Assembly: GCF_001854185.1 (NCBI RefSeq)
Contig: NZ_CP017603.1
Span: forward strand, 4,154,001 to 4,218,000
From: Clostridium formicaceticum
GTDB lineage: Bacteria > Bacillota > Clostridia > Peptostreptococcales > Natronincolaceae
Reading direction: 5' to 3'
DNA: 64,000 nucleotides
A program made the translations under genes and the position numbers. Position 1 is the first letter of the stretch. Each line of letters opens with the position of its first letter. Below are positions 8,837 through 18,743 of this stretch, piece by piece. Below the pieces are notes generated by a model. That model ran no database searches and was not told the origin of the DNA. It was given only the letters and a program-made list of their open reading frames with translations.

Positions 8837-10252
8837 TTAGTTTAAGTATTTATTCCTTTTTTTCCGTACAACTACCGCAATAGTTATTCCACTAACAAGA
8901 AGTGCTATTGCACCTACCACTATAGGGGCAAAATATCCAAAGGTATTCTGCAAGCTTCCTCCAGCCTTATCCAGTAATGTAATTTTCTCCTTCCCATAGA
9001 GGGTAAAGGATAAGTCATCCTCTGGTAAACCTGCCAAGGTTGCTGTGTAAACCTTGTGTTCTTCCTTTGTCCATTCAATATTGCTTCTTACTATATAAGG
9101 CGCTTCTTCAGGAGCAATAATTTTAATATTTAAGTTTTTAAAATCACTCCAGTTTTTAGCGGCATTGAAGATATAATCAAAGGAGTATAGGGGCTCTACA
9201 GTTTCAGTTTTATCCATTGTTCCGGATGTTCTGTAACTTACACTTATTTCTTTTACGCTATTCTGAGGAAACGCAACCGTGTAAACCAGCGTTAATATTC
9301 GCTCATAATTCTCCTGTGCCATGAGATCATATTCAGAGCTATAGCCCCTATTTTGTGTGAAGTGTTCATCAAGAGATTTTGCATACAAATTATATAATTG
9401 AGTATCTGAGATCATGCTATCACTTTGCCCATTGGTATTGTTTTTTATATACGCCATCAAATAGGATCTCACATCTACCTTTTTTGTAGAGATTTGGTAA
9501 GTGAATAAATCAGTTTCTTCTTTAAGTTCTCCATCTGTATAGGCGTTTATTTTTAGATCAATATCTTCACCTAAAACATAAACCTCTAAAACCTCAGGTT
9601 TATAGCACCAAGCAGCAATTTTTGTTTTTTTACCATCACGTTCATAACGATTAAATCCATTTGTAAGCACTTTGGTTTTTTCATAATCAAAGTTAAAATC
9701 AACCGCAAAGTTTATTCTTTGATCAGTACTTGGTTTTATGTCAATGGTATAGAGCTTGCCTTTTTCATTTTCTGTAAAATGTTTCCCTCTATAAAGACTT
9801 TCTGTGATGGTACTTACAATGCTGGCAAAATCAAAGCTCGCCTTTCTATCCTGTTGGAAAGGACTTTTGTAGCTGTTTACCACATCGCCAATATATATAG
9901 TATAAGGCAGCACAGTATCATCAGCAGTTATGACGATATCCTCTGATAAAAGCCTGTCAATTCTTCCTACAAAAGGGAATGCCATTTGTACTGCTTGTAG
10001 TTCATTCGTTGGATTAAACATTTCATAGGTTGCAGTAACCTTTCCATTAATCGTATGGGAAGCGTTATAACTATCAGAAAAATCAAAAACGAGATTTTCA
10101 TTTTCTACCCTGATTGGAGAGCTGTTTTCAATAACCATTATAGCTGAAGATGGATATCCCTGCCAAAACACAGGTCCAGAATTAGCAAAAATCATAGTAG
10201 AAAAACAAAACATAACAATAGCAAATGTAATACTTTTGAAAAGCATCTTCAT
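8837..10252 (-). CDS. Signal-peptide and C-terminal-anchor surface protein, unknown
   Basis: 471 residues. The N-terminus has a signal peptide ending near IFANS. The body is rich in beta-strand-like sequence with no domain I recognise. A C-terminal helix (GYFAPIVVGAIALLV) is followed by a KKRNK stop-transfer tail. The predicted topology is extracellular with one C-terminal anchor. An AAGGGG site precedes the start. No neighbour in the same unit indicates a role. Confidence 0.75.
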   Translation of the reverse strand: MKMLFKSITFAIVMFCFSTMIFANSGPVFWQGYPSSAIMVIENSSPIRVENENLVFDFSDSYNASHTINGKVTATYEMFNPTNELQAVQMAFPFVGRIDRLLSEDIVITADDTVLPYTIYIGDVVNSYKSPFQQDRKASFDFASIVSTITESLYRGKHFTENEKGKLYTIDIKPSTDQRINFAVDFNFDYEKTKVLTNGFNRYERDGKKTKIAAWCYKPEVLEVYVLGEDIDLKINAYTDGELKEETDLFTYQISTKKVDVRSYLMAYIKNNTNGQSDSMISDTQLYNLYAKSLDEHFTQNRGYSSEYDLMAQENYERILTLVYTVAFPQNSVKEISVSYRTSGTMDKTETVEPLYSFDYIFNAAKNWSDFKNLNIKIIAPEEAPYIVRSNIEWTKEEHKVYTATLAGLPEDDLSFTLYGKEKITLLDKAGGSLQNTFGYFAPIVVGAIALLVSGITIAVVVRKKRNKYLN

Positions 10253-10532
10253 AAAATCACCCCTTGTCTTTTAGACGTTACTCTACAAAAAATAGTTACA
10301 ATCTTCCAGTAGCTTATAATCAGACCTTATTCATATAGACTTAGATAGCATAAATTTACTTTTATCACGCCAAAAGTCAGACTGATGGAGGGATATAAGT
10401 TATTGGCACCGAGAAGTGGTTTATACAATGCGTCCTCCCTTACCAACGTCACGAAAACAACATATAGTGGCAGAATTTAACAAGCCCACAGCGAATTTTG
10501 ATTATCGAGGTATCGTCTAGCTTAAAGCACGT
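10253..10532. other. Intergenic region, no gene recognised
   Basis: 280 bp between the surface protein gene and the cold shock terminator. The stretch 10371-10500 is richer in G+C than its flanks and has short open frames on the minus strand, but nothing I can assign. It may be a decayed gene fragment. Confidence 0.3.
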
Positions 10533-10536
10533 AAAA

Positions 10537-10566
10537 ACCCCTTAAATAGATATCCATTTAAGGGGT
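10537..10566 (-). terminator. Rho-independent terminator of the cold shock gene
   Basis: Inverted repeat ACCCCTTAAAT / ATTTAAGGGGT with an 8-base loop. In minus orientation it is followed by a T-run. It lies 27 bp after the cold shock stop codon. Confidence 0.8.
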
Positions 10567-10593
10567 AAAATATTTACTAATTATACTTTTTCA

Positions 10594-10791
10594 TTAAATA
10601 ATAGTAATATTTTCTGCTTGAGGTCCTTTTGGTCCCTGAACTACGTTATAAGAAACCTTTTGACCTTCTTCAAGAGATCTGTAACCACTTGAATTTATTT
10701 GAGAAAAATGTGCAAAAACATCTTTTCCATCTTCTCCTGTAATAAATCCAAACCCTTTTTCTGCGTTAAACCATTTTACCGTACCATTCAT
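10594..10791 (-). CDS. Cold shock protein, CspA family
   Basis: 65 residues, a single cold-shock (OB-fold) domain. RNP1 KGFGFI is at 12-17 and RNP2 VFAHF at 25-29. It binds single-stranded RNA/DNA and acts as an RNA chaperone. It is monocistronic with a strong terminator. Upstream are about 290 bp without a gene, consistent with the long leader common in csp genes (inference). Confidence 0.95.
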   Translation of the reverse strand: MNGTVKWFNAEKGFGFITGEDGKDVFAHFSQINSSGYRSLEEGQKVSYNVVQGPKGPQAENITII

Positions 10792-11083
10792 ATAATGTAT
10801 ACCTCCGAAATTTTATTCTTAAATTCATCGTAATAATCCACTAATAAAATCTCGATATAAGCATACTTAAATATCTATTAAGTACTCATTGAAATATATT
10901 GGTGTTCCATTATTTACTATTCATTTAAGTTTCTATTAAGAGTAACATAGTTTCTTATATAAAGCAAGTTATTTATTTTATAAGATGCCCGCTTCTACAA
11001 GTGGGCGATCAAGCACTACATCATGGAAGTAAATTCGACTATAATCAGTGGACATAAAAACTTCCCCTGAATTAAGTCTCATT
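10792..11083 (-). promoter_or_regulatory. Cold shock gene leader, and hairpin after the SLC13 gene
   Basis: About 290 bp without a gene. The part next to the csp start (10800-10980) is AT-rich, as expected for promoter and leader. At 10986-11007 a GCCC..GGGC hairpin (eight pairs, one mismatch) may terminate the SLC13 unit. The stretch 11008-11080 has an unusual composition and I cannot identify it. Confidence 0.35.
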
Positions 11084-12478
11084 TTATAATATCCCCAAAA
11101 TAGATAAAGCTAAGGGAAGCCAGATGGTTACTACCATAATCATACATATTTGTATTAAGCCTGTGGATTTCGACATTTCACTTATTTTATAATACCCCGT
11201 CATATAGGTTAAAAGGGGCACAGTATCCAGCGGAAGTAAATAGCAGTTGGCCACGCATAACCCCAATGTCATAATCATCAAAACTGGACTGATATTAGCG
11301 GCTCCTGCTAAGTCAATGAGAGGAGCCACTAACATAGATATTAATGCAGGTGCTACAGGGACAAAAATCAGCATAGAAAATACTACCATAGCTACAATAA
11401 AAACCAGCCCATATACAGGAAGATAAATAGCATCAGGCAGTACTGTAGCTGCAATCCAATTGCTCACCCCATTAGCAACCAGAGCATTCCCAACTGATAT
11501 GATTGTACCAACTAAAAAGAAGGCTGACCAACTGACATTATCTAAAAATTCCTGCCATGTTAATATAGAAATCCTCGGCATAAAAAGAAACGTGAAGCCA
11601 ATTATCGCTACTAATGTTATATTAAAGGCCGGTATCCAAGAACTTAGAACCCACAATACAAACATGATACTCACTAAAGTCAGTACATATCTTTCACTGA
11701 AGCTTAGTTTAGATGGTACATGCAGTGTTTCTATATATTTACGAATATCTTCTGGGGATAATTCCACTGGCGGATACACCCTTATAATAATAAACCAGGC
11801 TAAAGGGAGCATGATGACCACTATAGGTATCCCACAAACCATCCATTGCACAAAAGTGATTCTGATGCCAGTTAATTGCTCCAGTAGGTTTATGCTCATT
11901 AAGTTTAATGATGACCCAGCAGGTGTGATCATGCCACCGATCATACTTGCAACGGGTAATCCAATCATAAATGATTTTCCTGTATGCTTTTTTTCTGATT
12001 CATCCGTATAAATATTTAAAAACTGAAGAATAACAGTAATAAATACCGCTGTAGTTGCTACATTAGACACAATAGATGATATCAGAGCAGCACAAATCAT
12101 AATGGACAACAAAATCTTTTTGACATCTTTCCCAAAAGAAGACATGATTTTCACCAGCAAACGTTTCGATAATGGAACTTTTGTTATGGCTGCAGAAATA
12201 CCAAAGGATACTAAGACGAAGAAAACAATAGGATTCGTATAGCCACTTAGTGCTTGAGGAATACCAGCTACAGCCTTAAAGAGAGCTAATAGTCCAATAC
12301 CAAGTATACAGGTTACACCTATAGGTATGGGTTCTGTTATTAATAATATCAGTACAGCAACGAGAATCCCTAAGGTATTTCTCCCTGCTTCAGTTAATAC
12401 ATTACCAATTGGAATAAAATTCATGCCAGCTAAAATAGTAATTGCTAACAGTAAACCAATCACTTGTATTTTTTTCAT
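11084..12478 (-). CDS. SLC13/DASS-type sodium:anion symporter
   Basis: 464 residues from the ATG at 12478 (GGAGGG site); an upstream in-frame start at 12520 has none. About twelve membrane helices. The family features are the SNVATTAVFITV and GSSLNLMSI segments that form the substrate and sodium sites. It likely imports a di- or tricarboxylate or sulfate-like anion. It is the last gene of the cluster headed by the UroD-like enzyme, and an aromatic or methylated acid substrate is possible. Confidence 0.85.
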   Translation of the reverse strand: MKKIQVIGLLLAITILAGMNFIPIGNVLTEAGRNTLGILVAVLILLITEPIPIGVTCILGIGLLALFKAVAGIPQALSGYTNPIVFFVLVSFGISAAITKVPLSKRLLVKIMSSFGKDVKKILLSIMICAALISSIVSNVATTAVFITVILQFLNIYTDESEKKHTGKSFMIGLPVASMIGGMITPAGSSLNLMSINLLEQLTGIRITFVQWMVCGIPIVVIMLPLAWFIIIRVYPPVELSPEDIRKYIETLHVPSKLSFSERYVLTLVSIMFVLWVLSSWIPAFNITLVAIIGFTFLFMPRISILTWQEFLDNVSWSAFFLVGTIISVGNALVANGVSNWIAATVLPDAIYLPVYGLVFIVAMVVFSMLIFVPVAPALISMLVAPLIDLAGAANISPVLMIMTLGLCVANCYLLPLDTVPLLTYMTGYYKISEMSKSTGLIQICMIMVVTIWLPLALSILGIL

Positions 12479-12567
12479 ATAAGTCCCTCCATTAATATAA
12501 TAGAAGGCGCATATATACATATAGTATTTATTGCGCCTTCATAATTATGTTAGTATACAAGTTTTAA

Positions 12568-13950
12568 TTATTTACGAGCAGCAATTTCTTCTTGCATCTG
12601 CTTTAAGTTTTCTGGTGTAATTTTGTATAATACCAGTATAATAATTAATCCTATGCCAATAAATATAGAAGGAACTAATGCAATACCATTTTTAATTCCT
12701 CGTATCAACTCAGGTGTAGCTGCCATATCTGCAACATAACCAGCAGAAGCTAATACAGCTGTTATAACAATACTTCTTACAAAAATTGCTACTTTTATAG
12801 GAAAACTGATTAAAGACATGATAAATCCACGGGCATTTTTTCCAGTCTTCCATTCACCATAGTCTACAGTAGCAGAATACATTGCTACCCCTAAAGCATC
12901 CGGCATACCATAACCTAAATAGGCTACAAACATAACGATCATGAATGATAAGTAATTCATTGGCAATGCCCAAACAGCCATTAACCCGATGATAAATAAA
13001 GCTAGAGATAAAATGTATGTGTTTCTTTCACCGAATTTTTTAGCTAGAGGTGCTGTAAGCATAGCGCCAAAGAAACAAACTACATTTAGTCCTGTCATAA
13101 ATATGGTTATTATTGCTACATTATTAACAACATATTTAAAGTAGTAGAATGCTAAACCAAAAATAACGAATCTTCCTAAGTATCTTCCTAACTCAGCCAG
13201 CATAAGTCCGATCAATGGTGGATTGATAACAATTTGCTTTAACATTTCACCAGTAGACATTTTATCTTCTTTTTTAGCTGATTCTGCAGTCGTTCCAGAA
13301 TGTGCATAATCTTTTGTTATAGCATACAAGCACCAGTTAGAAAGAATCATAACAGCTCCTGTAAATACTACTGTAAGCGTAAAGCCAACAGCTGGATTAC
13401 CCATATATGCACCTATAGCAGTAGCCATTTTAAAACCAATTAGTGAGAATCCGATAGCTCCTAGTGAATTAAACATGCCTCGGTTTGATGCCATAGATAT
13501 TCTTTCTTCTCTTATCGTCGTCATAGAATTATTCATGGCAATATGTGCGCCATAATAAATATTCCAAATCAAATGACTGACAATAAAACCTATACAGATG
13601 ATAATAGCGTTAATATTTGCTGGGCCTATCTTTATAAATTGGAAAACGAAAAACAATGCAGCCAAGGGAGGACCTACTAATAACCATGATCGATACTTAC
13701 CACCAAATTTAAAATTGCTCTTTTCTAGGATAACGCCTGCAGTAGGTACCCAAACAATATCGAAGATACTTGTAATCATTAAGATTGTTCCAACTAAAGC
13801 TACAGGAATCTTTGCAAAGTCTGTTAAAAATGCAGCAAAATAAAAAACTTCCATGTTTACAAACAATTGAAAACCAAAAGATGGTAATCCATATAAATTG
13901 ATGATGGATTTTTTTAAAGATGTGCTTGAAGACTTACTTATATTTTCCAT
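12568..13950 (-). CDS. MFS transporter of the GPH (glycoside-pentoside-hexuronide:cation) type
   Basis: 460 residues, about twelve helices, with the GPH pattern (DIVWVPTAGVILEKS and the later DYGEWKTGKNARGF motif). It is probably a cation symporter. It lies between the corrinoid protein gene and the SLC13 gene, 89 bp from the latter. Despite the family name its substrate here may be the methylated compound used by the corrinoid system (inference). Confidence 0.85.
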   Translation of the reverse strand: MENISKSSSTSLKKSIINLYGLPSFGFQLFVNMEVFYFAAFLTDFAKIPVALVGTILMITSIFDIVWVPTAGVILEKSNFKFGGKYRSWLLVGPPLAALFFVFQFIKIGPANINAIIICIGFIVSHLIWNIYYGAHIAMNNSMTTIREERISMASNRGMFNSLGAIGFSLIGFKMATAIGAYMGNPAVGFTLTVVFTGAVMILSNWCLYAITKDYAHSGTTAESAKKEDKMSTGEMLKQIVINPPLIGLMLAELGRYLGRFVIFGLAFYYFKYVVNNVAIITIFMTGLNVVCFFGAMLTAPLAKKFGERNTYILSLALFIIGLMAVWALPMNYLSFMIVMFVAYLGYGMPDALGVAMYSATVDYGEWKTGKNARGFIMSLISFPIKVAIFVRSIVITAVLASAGYVADMAATPELIRGIKNGIALVPSIFIGIGLIIILVLYKITPENLKQMQEEIAARK

Positions 13951-14073
13951 AATATCCCCCTTTAAATATTTATTTATAACATATCATGTTATAGCCTTAA
14001 ATTGTAACAATAATCTGAAATTAATTCTCGTACCATACTTTGAGCCTATTATAGCAGTTTGCTAAAGTTAGTA

Positions 14074-14718
14074 TTATACAACCCAACTTCGGCATATTTT
14101 CACTCCTTCAGCTGCATTGGCAGTGTATGCATCTCCTCCAATATACGCACAAGCTTCTTTTGTTACAGGATTACCACCTAAAATAACTTTTATATCATCC
14201 CTTAAGCCCGCTTCTTTTAAGCCATCAACAGTATCCTTCATAGCCTCTAAGGCTACTGTCAAAACACCACTCATACCAACAATATCTGGCTGCACTTCCC
14301 TTACTTTATTTACAAAAGCACTTACTGGTTGATCTATACCTATATCATATACTTCAAATCCAGCAGCATCTACCATACTCTTAAAAATGTTTTTGCCAAT
14401 ATCATGCAAATCCCCTTGAACAGTACCTATAACAATTTTTCCTTTTTTGATTGAAGAAGAGTTTCCTAAAAATGGCTTTACTATAGCGATAACTTTAGCA
14501 AGCAATTCTCCAGAAAAAATTAAATCTCCCACAAAATAATCACCTTTTTCAAAACAATCTCCTACTATGATCATTCCTGCCTGACATGCTTTGATGACTT
14601 TCTGCACTTCTTCATAGGATGGATTCGTGTTTATAAATTTATGGAGTATTTCTATTACTTTTTTTTCTTCTAATTCTCCTACTGCTTTCGTTAATTGATC
14701 CCATTTAGACATATTCAC
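14074..14718 (-). CDS. Corrinoid (B12-binding) methyltransferase protein, MtaC/MttC family
   Basis: 214 residues. An N-terminal helical cap (1-90) is followed by a cobalamin-binding Rossmann domain. The base-off/His-on motif DxHxxG is D103-L-H105-D-I-G108, with the later SGVLT and GGNPV loops. It carries the methyl group on cobalt between a substrate methyltransferase and an acceptor. The start is GTG at 14718, five bases after AGGAGG, or the ATG two codons later. No RamA-type activase is in the window. Confidence 0.92.
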   Translation of the reverse strand: MNMSKWDQLTKAVGELEEKKVIEILHKFINTNPSYEEVQKVIKACQAGMIIVGDCFEKGDYFVGDLIFSGELLAKVIAIVKPFLGNSSSIKKGKIVIGTVQGDLHDIGKNIFKSMVDAAGFEVYDIGIDQPVSAFVNKVREVQPDIVGMSGVLTVALEAMKDTVDGLKEAGLRDDIKVILGGNPVTKEACAYIGGDAYTANAAEGVKICRSWVV

Positions 14719-14861
14719 GATTTCCTCCTTATCATTTCATAAGCATTTAATATAGGCATTTTATTATTAAATACTTAAGTTTTTTATAAATAGCTAAGCT
14801 ATATCTTAGAAAATCATAGAAACTCAATTGAAGAAATTTGGGATCTAACACTTCTATGGGA

Positions 14862-14937
14862 TTTATTCAATAGCTCAGCGTCACTTATCTCCTATTAGAG
14901 AAATGGAAGTCTTAGCAACGTTTGGCTATTGAATAAA
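14862..14937 (-). repeat. 13-bp inverted repeat enclosing a structured spacer
   Basis: TTTATTCAATAGC at 14862-14874 and its exact complement GCTATTGAATAAA at 14925-14937 enclose 50 bases. The spacer has its own short complementary runs (TCTCC..GGAGA). It is in the 250-bp gap upstream of the corrinoid protein gene. It could be a structured leader RNA or a remnant of a mobile element. I recognise no known riboswitch. Confidence 0.5.
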
Positions 14938-14968
14938 GCAACCATACACTTTCTCAGAGAAACAAATC

Positions 14969-15112
14969 CTATAGGAAAAGTGAAAATATAAATTTGTACA
15001 TAAGCTCTTCGTAATTTTGTATCTTGTCAGCCTTTAAACCTTCATCACTGACAATAGGATTCTCTGCCTTATACTCTTCCCAAGTTTGATAATATTCTGA
15101 CTTTATTTGCAT
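14969..15112 (-). CDS. Small ORF (47 aa) after the UroD-like gene
   Basis: ATG at 15112 with an excellent AGGAGGGAGGG site. It begins MQIKSEYYQTWEEYK and ends in a hydrophobic tail (FIFSLFL). It is 17 bp downstream of the UroD-like gene. It could be a real small protein or the start of a truncated larger gene whose body is lost. Function unknown. Confidence 0.45.
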   Translation of the reverse strand: MQIKSEYYQTWEEYKAENPIVSDEGLKADKIQNYEELMYKFIFSLFL

Positions 15113-15128
15113 ATTTTTCCCTCCCTCC

Positions 15129-16289
15129 TTAATAGGTTGCGTGATCTCTAATATATTCGGTTACTGCAATCAAGTTATCTATATTAACATCATCCATACT
15201 TAAAGCAGACTTATCAAATTCAAACATATATCCACCGCCAGGTGCCAAAATATCTATTAACTCCTTAGCTTTGTCAATACATTGCTCTTTCGTAGCAGTT
15301 TTAAGCAATGTTAGTGGATAGAGTCCAGATATGATATGTTTTCCTCCGAGTTTTTCCTTAATGATTTTAGGATCACCATATTCAAATCTCATTCTAATTC
15401 TGCCAGGAAGATCCGCAAGATAATCAATATATCTCATCCAGTCGTGTTCTACAAACAGGTCTATGCCTTGACCAGCTTCAACCATAGCCTCAATAACCTT
15501 TCTAAAGGTTGGCCAATAGAACTTTTCAAACTGTTTCTGATTTAGATAAGGTGCCATATGTAATGGTATAAAAGCTTTCTTTAAAATAGATGGGTTTGGA
15601 TTCATGTGCACTAATAACTTAATCATGTGCGGGGTAATGGCTTCACAAGCTGCTATCACTTTTTCAGGCATTCTTCTCACATCCATATTGATTCCTGAGA
15701 AGGAACGTAAAAAGTCAGCTAAAAAGTCAAAAGGAGCCTCTCCAAAACCATGAGTAATGATTGTAGCGTAACCATACTTTTCAACAATTTTTCCTACTGT
15801 AGCACCATAAAAAGCGCCTTCATCGTTATATGCTTTAAATGCTTTTCCTAAAACAAGAGCTCTTTGCCCTGGGGATACGTCCAATGCCTTATATAACCTT
15901 GGCAATAGTTTATCCACCATCATTTTGTAAGGATCTTGAATAAATTCATCATATTCCGATGTTTCTAAGCATGCGATCTCAGGATGCTGCATTTGTCCTG
16001 AACTAGACATAATAATGGCTTTAGATCCCAACATCTGATAATGCATAGGGTTTCGAAGTGTCATTGCCACAGGCACTAAATCTCCATAAAGTCTTGAACA
16101 GACTTTATCATATACGTCATAAACAACACTATTATCCCACTGTGCTTGTTTTAAATCGTAACCTGCAAGTTGTATCGCTGCTTCCCAACCTATATTGTAC
16201 ATAATAGGTACTCTTTTAGGTATCCTGCCTTCATATAAATCTGTAAATAGCTGTTGTCTGTCCTTTTGGAGTTGCTTGATATCTGTCAT
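15129..16289 (-). CDS. Uroporphyrinogen decarboxylase-family methyltransferase
   Basis: 386 residues with the UroD-type TIM-barrel pattern. In clusters like this UroD-family proteins are cobamide-dependent methyltransferases (MtaA/MtbA and O-demethylase relatives), not heme enzymes. I do not see a clear HxCxnC zinc motif; HDW near 300 and nearby acidic residues may serve. It probably moves a methyl group to or from the corrinoid protein encoded at 14074. It is the first gene of the unit and divergent from a TetR regulator. Confidence 0.8.
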   Translation of the reverse strand: MTDIKQLQKDRQQLFTDLYEGRIPKRVPIMYNIGWEAAIQLAGYDLKQAQWDNSVVYDVYDKVCSRLYGDLVPVAMTLRNPMHYQMLGSKAIIMSSSGQMQHPEIACLETSEYDEFIQDPYKMMVDKLLPRLYKALDVSPGQRALVLGKAFKAYNDEGAFYGATVGKIVEKYGYATIITHGFGEAPFDFLADFLRSFSGINMDVRRMPEKVIAACEAITPHMIKLLVHMNPNPSILKKAFIPLHMAPYLNQKQFEKFYWPTFRKVIEAMVEAGQGIDLFVEHDWMRYIDYLADLPGRIRMRFEYGDPKIIKEKLGGKHIISGLYPLTLLKTATKEQCIDKAKELIDILAPGGGYMFEFDKSALSMDDVNIDNLIAVTEYIRDHATY

Positions 16290-16380
16290 GTATTTTCCCC
16301 CTTCTTAATTAATTGTAATGGATAACATAAAGTAAATCGTTTGCACTTATCATGAAAACTATTTCCTGAAGTCCTTAAAT

Positions 16381-16440
16381 ATTATACGCGTATAATTTTA
16401 TACCTATATAATATTACATTTTTTTCAATATTGCAATATT
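16381..16440. promoter_or_regulatory. Two perfect palindromes: candidate TetR operators
   Basis: ATTATACGCGTATAAT at 16381-16396 and AATATTGCAATATT at 16427-16440 are exact palindromes in the 207-bp divergent gap between the UroD-like gene and the TetR gene. TetR-family dimers normally bind such sites in their own divergent promoter region, so one or both may be the operator. Confidence 0.6.
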
Positions 16441-16496
16441 TTTTATTGTAAATAGTAAAAATATGTTATACTTTTTTAAGGAAAGGAGTTTTTTTA

Positions 16497-17171
16497 ATGG
16501 CACAGTATAGAAAAGGAATGGATACTAAACATAAAATTTTATTTGTTTCAAAAAAGTTATTTGTAGAAAATGGGTACATCGATACTTCCTGTAAAAGAAT
16601 TTGCGAAGAAGCTGATGTAAATTTAGGACTAATTCATTATCATTATAAGAGCAAGAAAAATATTGCTTCTATTATTTATACTTATTTTCTTATTGAAGTG
16701 AAGGATTTCGTGAAGAGAATAATGAGTGAAAAATTTCATAATTATGAATTAAAATATGCAACAGCTGTTGAAAATTGGATTTTTATTAATTTACTTTTAA
16801 GTGATGAACGCTATAAAAGATTCTATTATGAACTATGTAAAGAAAACTTTTTAATAGATGAGAATACAAAGATTATTGAATTTTTTTATAAGTTGCATGT
16901 CAATACTTATAATTTAAATATCACTACAAATGAGGTAAAATTGATTCGTGTTGCAAATGCAGCACTTACTATGGGGTTAGTGGCAAAATATGTGGAAAAT
17001 TATTTTGATATGACACTGGATCAACTATGTGAATATAAAATACGAAATATGTATCGTTTTATGAAATTAAAAGAGGATCAAATTGATGATATCGTTAACG
17101 TTTCATACGATACCTATAAAAAAATTAATGTTAAATTGACAGATTACTTTAAATTAACTGAGGAAGTTTAA
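16497..17171 (+). CDS. TetR/AcrR-family transcriptional regulator
   Basis: 224 residues. The HTH spans about 30-52 (TSCKRICEEADVNLGLIHYHYKSK), followed by an all-helical ligand domain without recognisable specificity. An AAAGGAG site precedes the start. It is divergent from the UroD/corrinoid/transporter cluster, which it probably represses until the substrate appears (inference). Confidence 0.9.
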   Translation: MAQYRKGMDTKHKILFVSKKLFVENGYIDTSCKRICEEADVNLGLIHYHYKSKKNIASIIYTYFLIEVKDFVKRIMSEKFHNYELKYATAVENWIFINLLLSDERYKRFYYELCKENFLIDENTKIIEFFYKLHVNTYNLNITTNEVKLIRVANAALTMGLVAKYVENYFDMTLDQLCEYKIRNMYRFMKLKEDQIDDIVNVSYDTYKKINVKLTDYFKLTEEV

Positions 17172-17220
17172 AAGTGAAAAACCTTAGTATTCCTTTCAGA
17201 GGTATACTAGTTTACCATAA

Positions 17221-17262
17221 TATAGCCTGTAGTTATCAAAATTGATATCTACAGGCTATATT
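17221..17262. terminator. Bidirectional terminator-like hairpin
   Basis: TATAGCCTGTAG at 17221-17232 pairs exactly with CTACAGGCTATA at 17249-17260. It lies about 50 bp after the TetR stop and about 90 bp after the helicase gene stop on the other strand, so it can end both convergent transcripts. Confidence 0.7.
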
Positions 17263-17347
17263 AACAAAAAACACATGATTAAAGCTATTTTATAGGATAT
17301 AGACATTATTGATGGGTTCATTTATACAGATATACAACCCCTTGGTC

Positions 17348-18550
17348 CTATTTTCTCCTCACATCTGTCTTAGGGTTTTTCCTACTTATTGATGTTTTTT
17401 TGCTATGTATAATTTCTTCAACGGCTGTAATCTTTCCGTTCAATATACCGACAGGTGTGACATCTATATTTAAAACCTTCATCATTTTATACATGATGAA
17501 CTTTTCCCGATCTCTCACAATATTGTAGACTACACCCTCTTTACCCATCCTACCCGTACGACCAGCCCTATGGAGGTAGTCAATTGGATTTAGAGGTAAA
17601 TCCATATTGAATATATGAGATACATTTCTGAAATCCATTCCCCTAGTAAATATATCTGTTGTAACTAATACCTTAAGCTCACCCTTGTTAAAAGTAGTTA
17701 AGATATGTTGACGATCTTGATTTTTCGTCCTTGTTTGTATGCCTCCAACAGATAATCCAAGGGATTTTAATTCCCTTACAAATCTATCCACGTTTTCATT
17801 TCTATTGATAAAAACCAAAGATTTAGCTGGTTTTAATACTTGCATAAGCTCTGCCAAAGTCCCCGTTTTTTTTAATGCCTTACTTACTATATATAAATGC
17901 TTAATTTTTGATGGGACAGGCTTAGCATTGTCTAAAGATATATATTGGGGCTTTTTCATTAAAGATTGAAGAATACTTAAGGCATCCTTTGAAAGGGTGG
18001 CAGAAAAGCTTACCAACTGTCTATCCTTTAACGTAGTATCAATCACTGCATGTACCTTTTCTTGTAGTCCTCGCTCCAGCATTTGATCAACCTCATCTAA
18101 GGCGATCATCTTTACACCATGCATTTTTATCTTTTTTAATCCGATAATATGTACTAGCTTTCCAGGAGTGGCTATAATAAGCTGAGGCTTGCTTTTTAAT
18201 TTGTCCAGCTGTCGATTAATATCCATTCCCTCAACCAACGGCATTGCAGTAATATTTGTATTTTTAACAACATGCTCTGCTTCTCTATGAATTTGAAGGC
18301 TAAGCTCTCTACTCGGAGCCAAGACAAGCATTTGAAGCTCTTTCTTCTTAGGGTCGATTTTTTCTATCATTGGTATTAAATAAGCCAGGGTTTTTCCTGT
18401 GCCTGTTTTGGCCTTACCTATCACGTCCTTACCCTCTAAAATATGGGGAATAGAATCGGCTTGTATCTCGGTAGGATTCTCAATCCCCTCTGTTTCAAGA
18501 TTTTCTAATATAAATTGTTTAAGATTAAATTCTTCAAATTTTTTATTCAC
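17348..18550 (-). CDS. DEAD-box-family ATP-dependent RNA helicase (DEVD variant)
   Basis: 400 residues covering both RecA domains. Q-motif near 25-30, motif I AKTGTGKT 47-54, motif II L-DEVD 152-155 (A of DEAD replaced by V), motif III SAT 183-185 and motif VI HRAGRTGR 327-334. There is only a short basic tail. It remodels RNA duplexes, probably in ribosome assembly or mRNA turnover. Monocistronic. Confidence 0.93.
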   Translation of the reverse strand: MNKKFEEFNLKQFILENLETEGIENPTEIQADSIPHILEGKDVIGKAKTGTGKTLAYLIPMIEKIDPKKKELQMLVLAPSRELSLQIHREAEHVVKNTNITAMPLVEGMDINRQLDKLKSKPQLIIATPGKLVHIIGLKKIKMHGVKMIALDEVDQMLERGLQEKVHAVIDTTLKDRQLVSFSATLSKDALSILQSLMKKPQYISLDNAKPVPSKIKHLYIVSKALKKTGTLAELMQVLKPAKSLVFINRNENVDRFVRELKSLGLSVGGIQTRTKNQDRQHILTTFNKGELKVLVTTDIFTRGMDFRNVSHIFNMDLPLNPIDYLHRAGRTGRMGKEGVVYNIVRDREKFIMYKMMKVLNIDVTPVGILNGKITAVEEIIHSKKTSISRKNPKTDVRRK

Positions 18551-18743
18551 AATTAAAATTCTCCTTTTAATAGGTCCGCTAAACCATTACTTTTTTGTAT
18601 TATCTCTTAGCTGAAGCTTGAAGCTCTGTAGGATCAAAGTTGGCAGATTCTTATATACTGTTCAAATTCTTTGACCTACTTATATATATTACCACAAATT
18701 ATCTTAAATAAGCCTATTGCTATATAATAATCTCAATAATTGG

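Noticed and set aside
11460-12011. 183-codon plus-strand ORF.
   Set aside because: It is a shadow of the SLC13 transporter gene on the other strand; no RBS and no domain.
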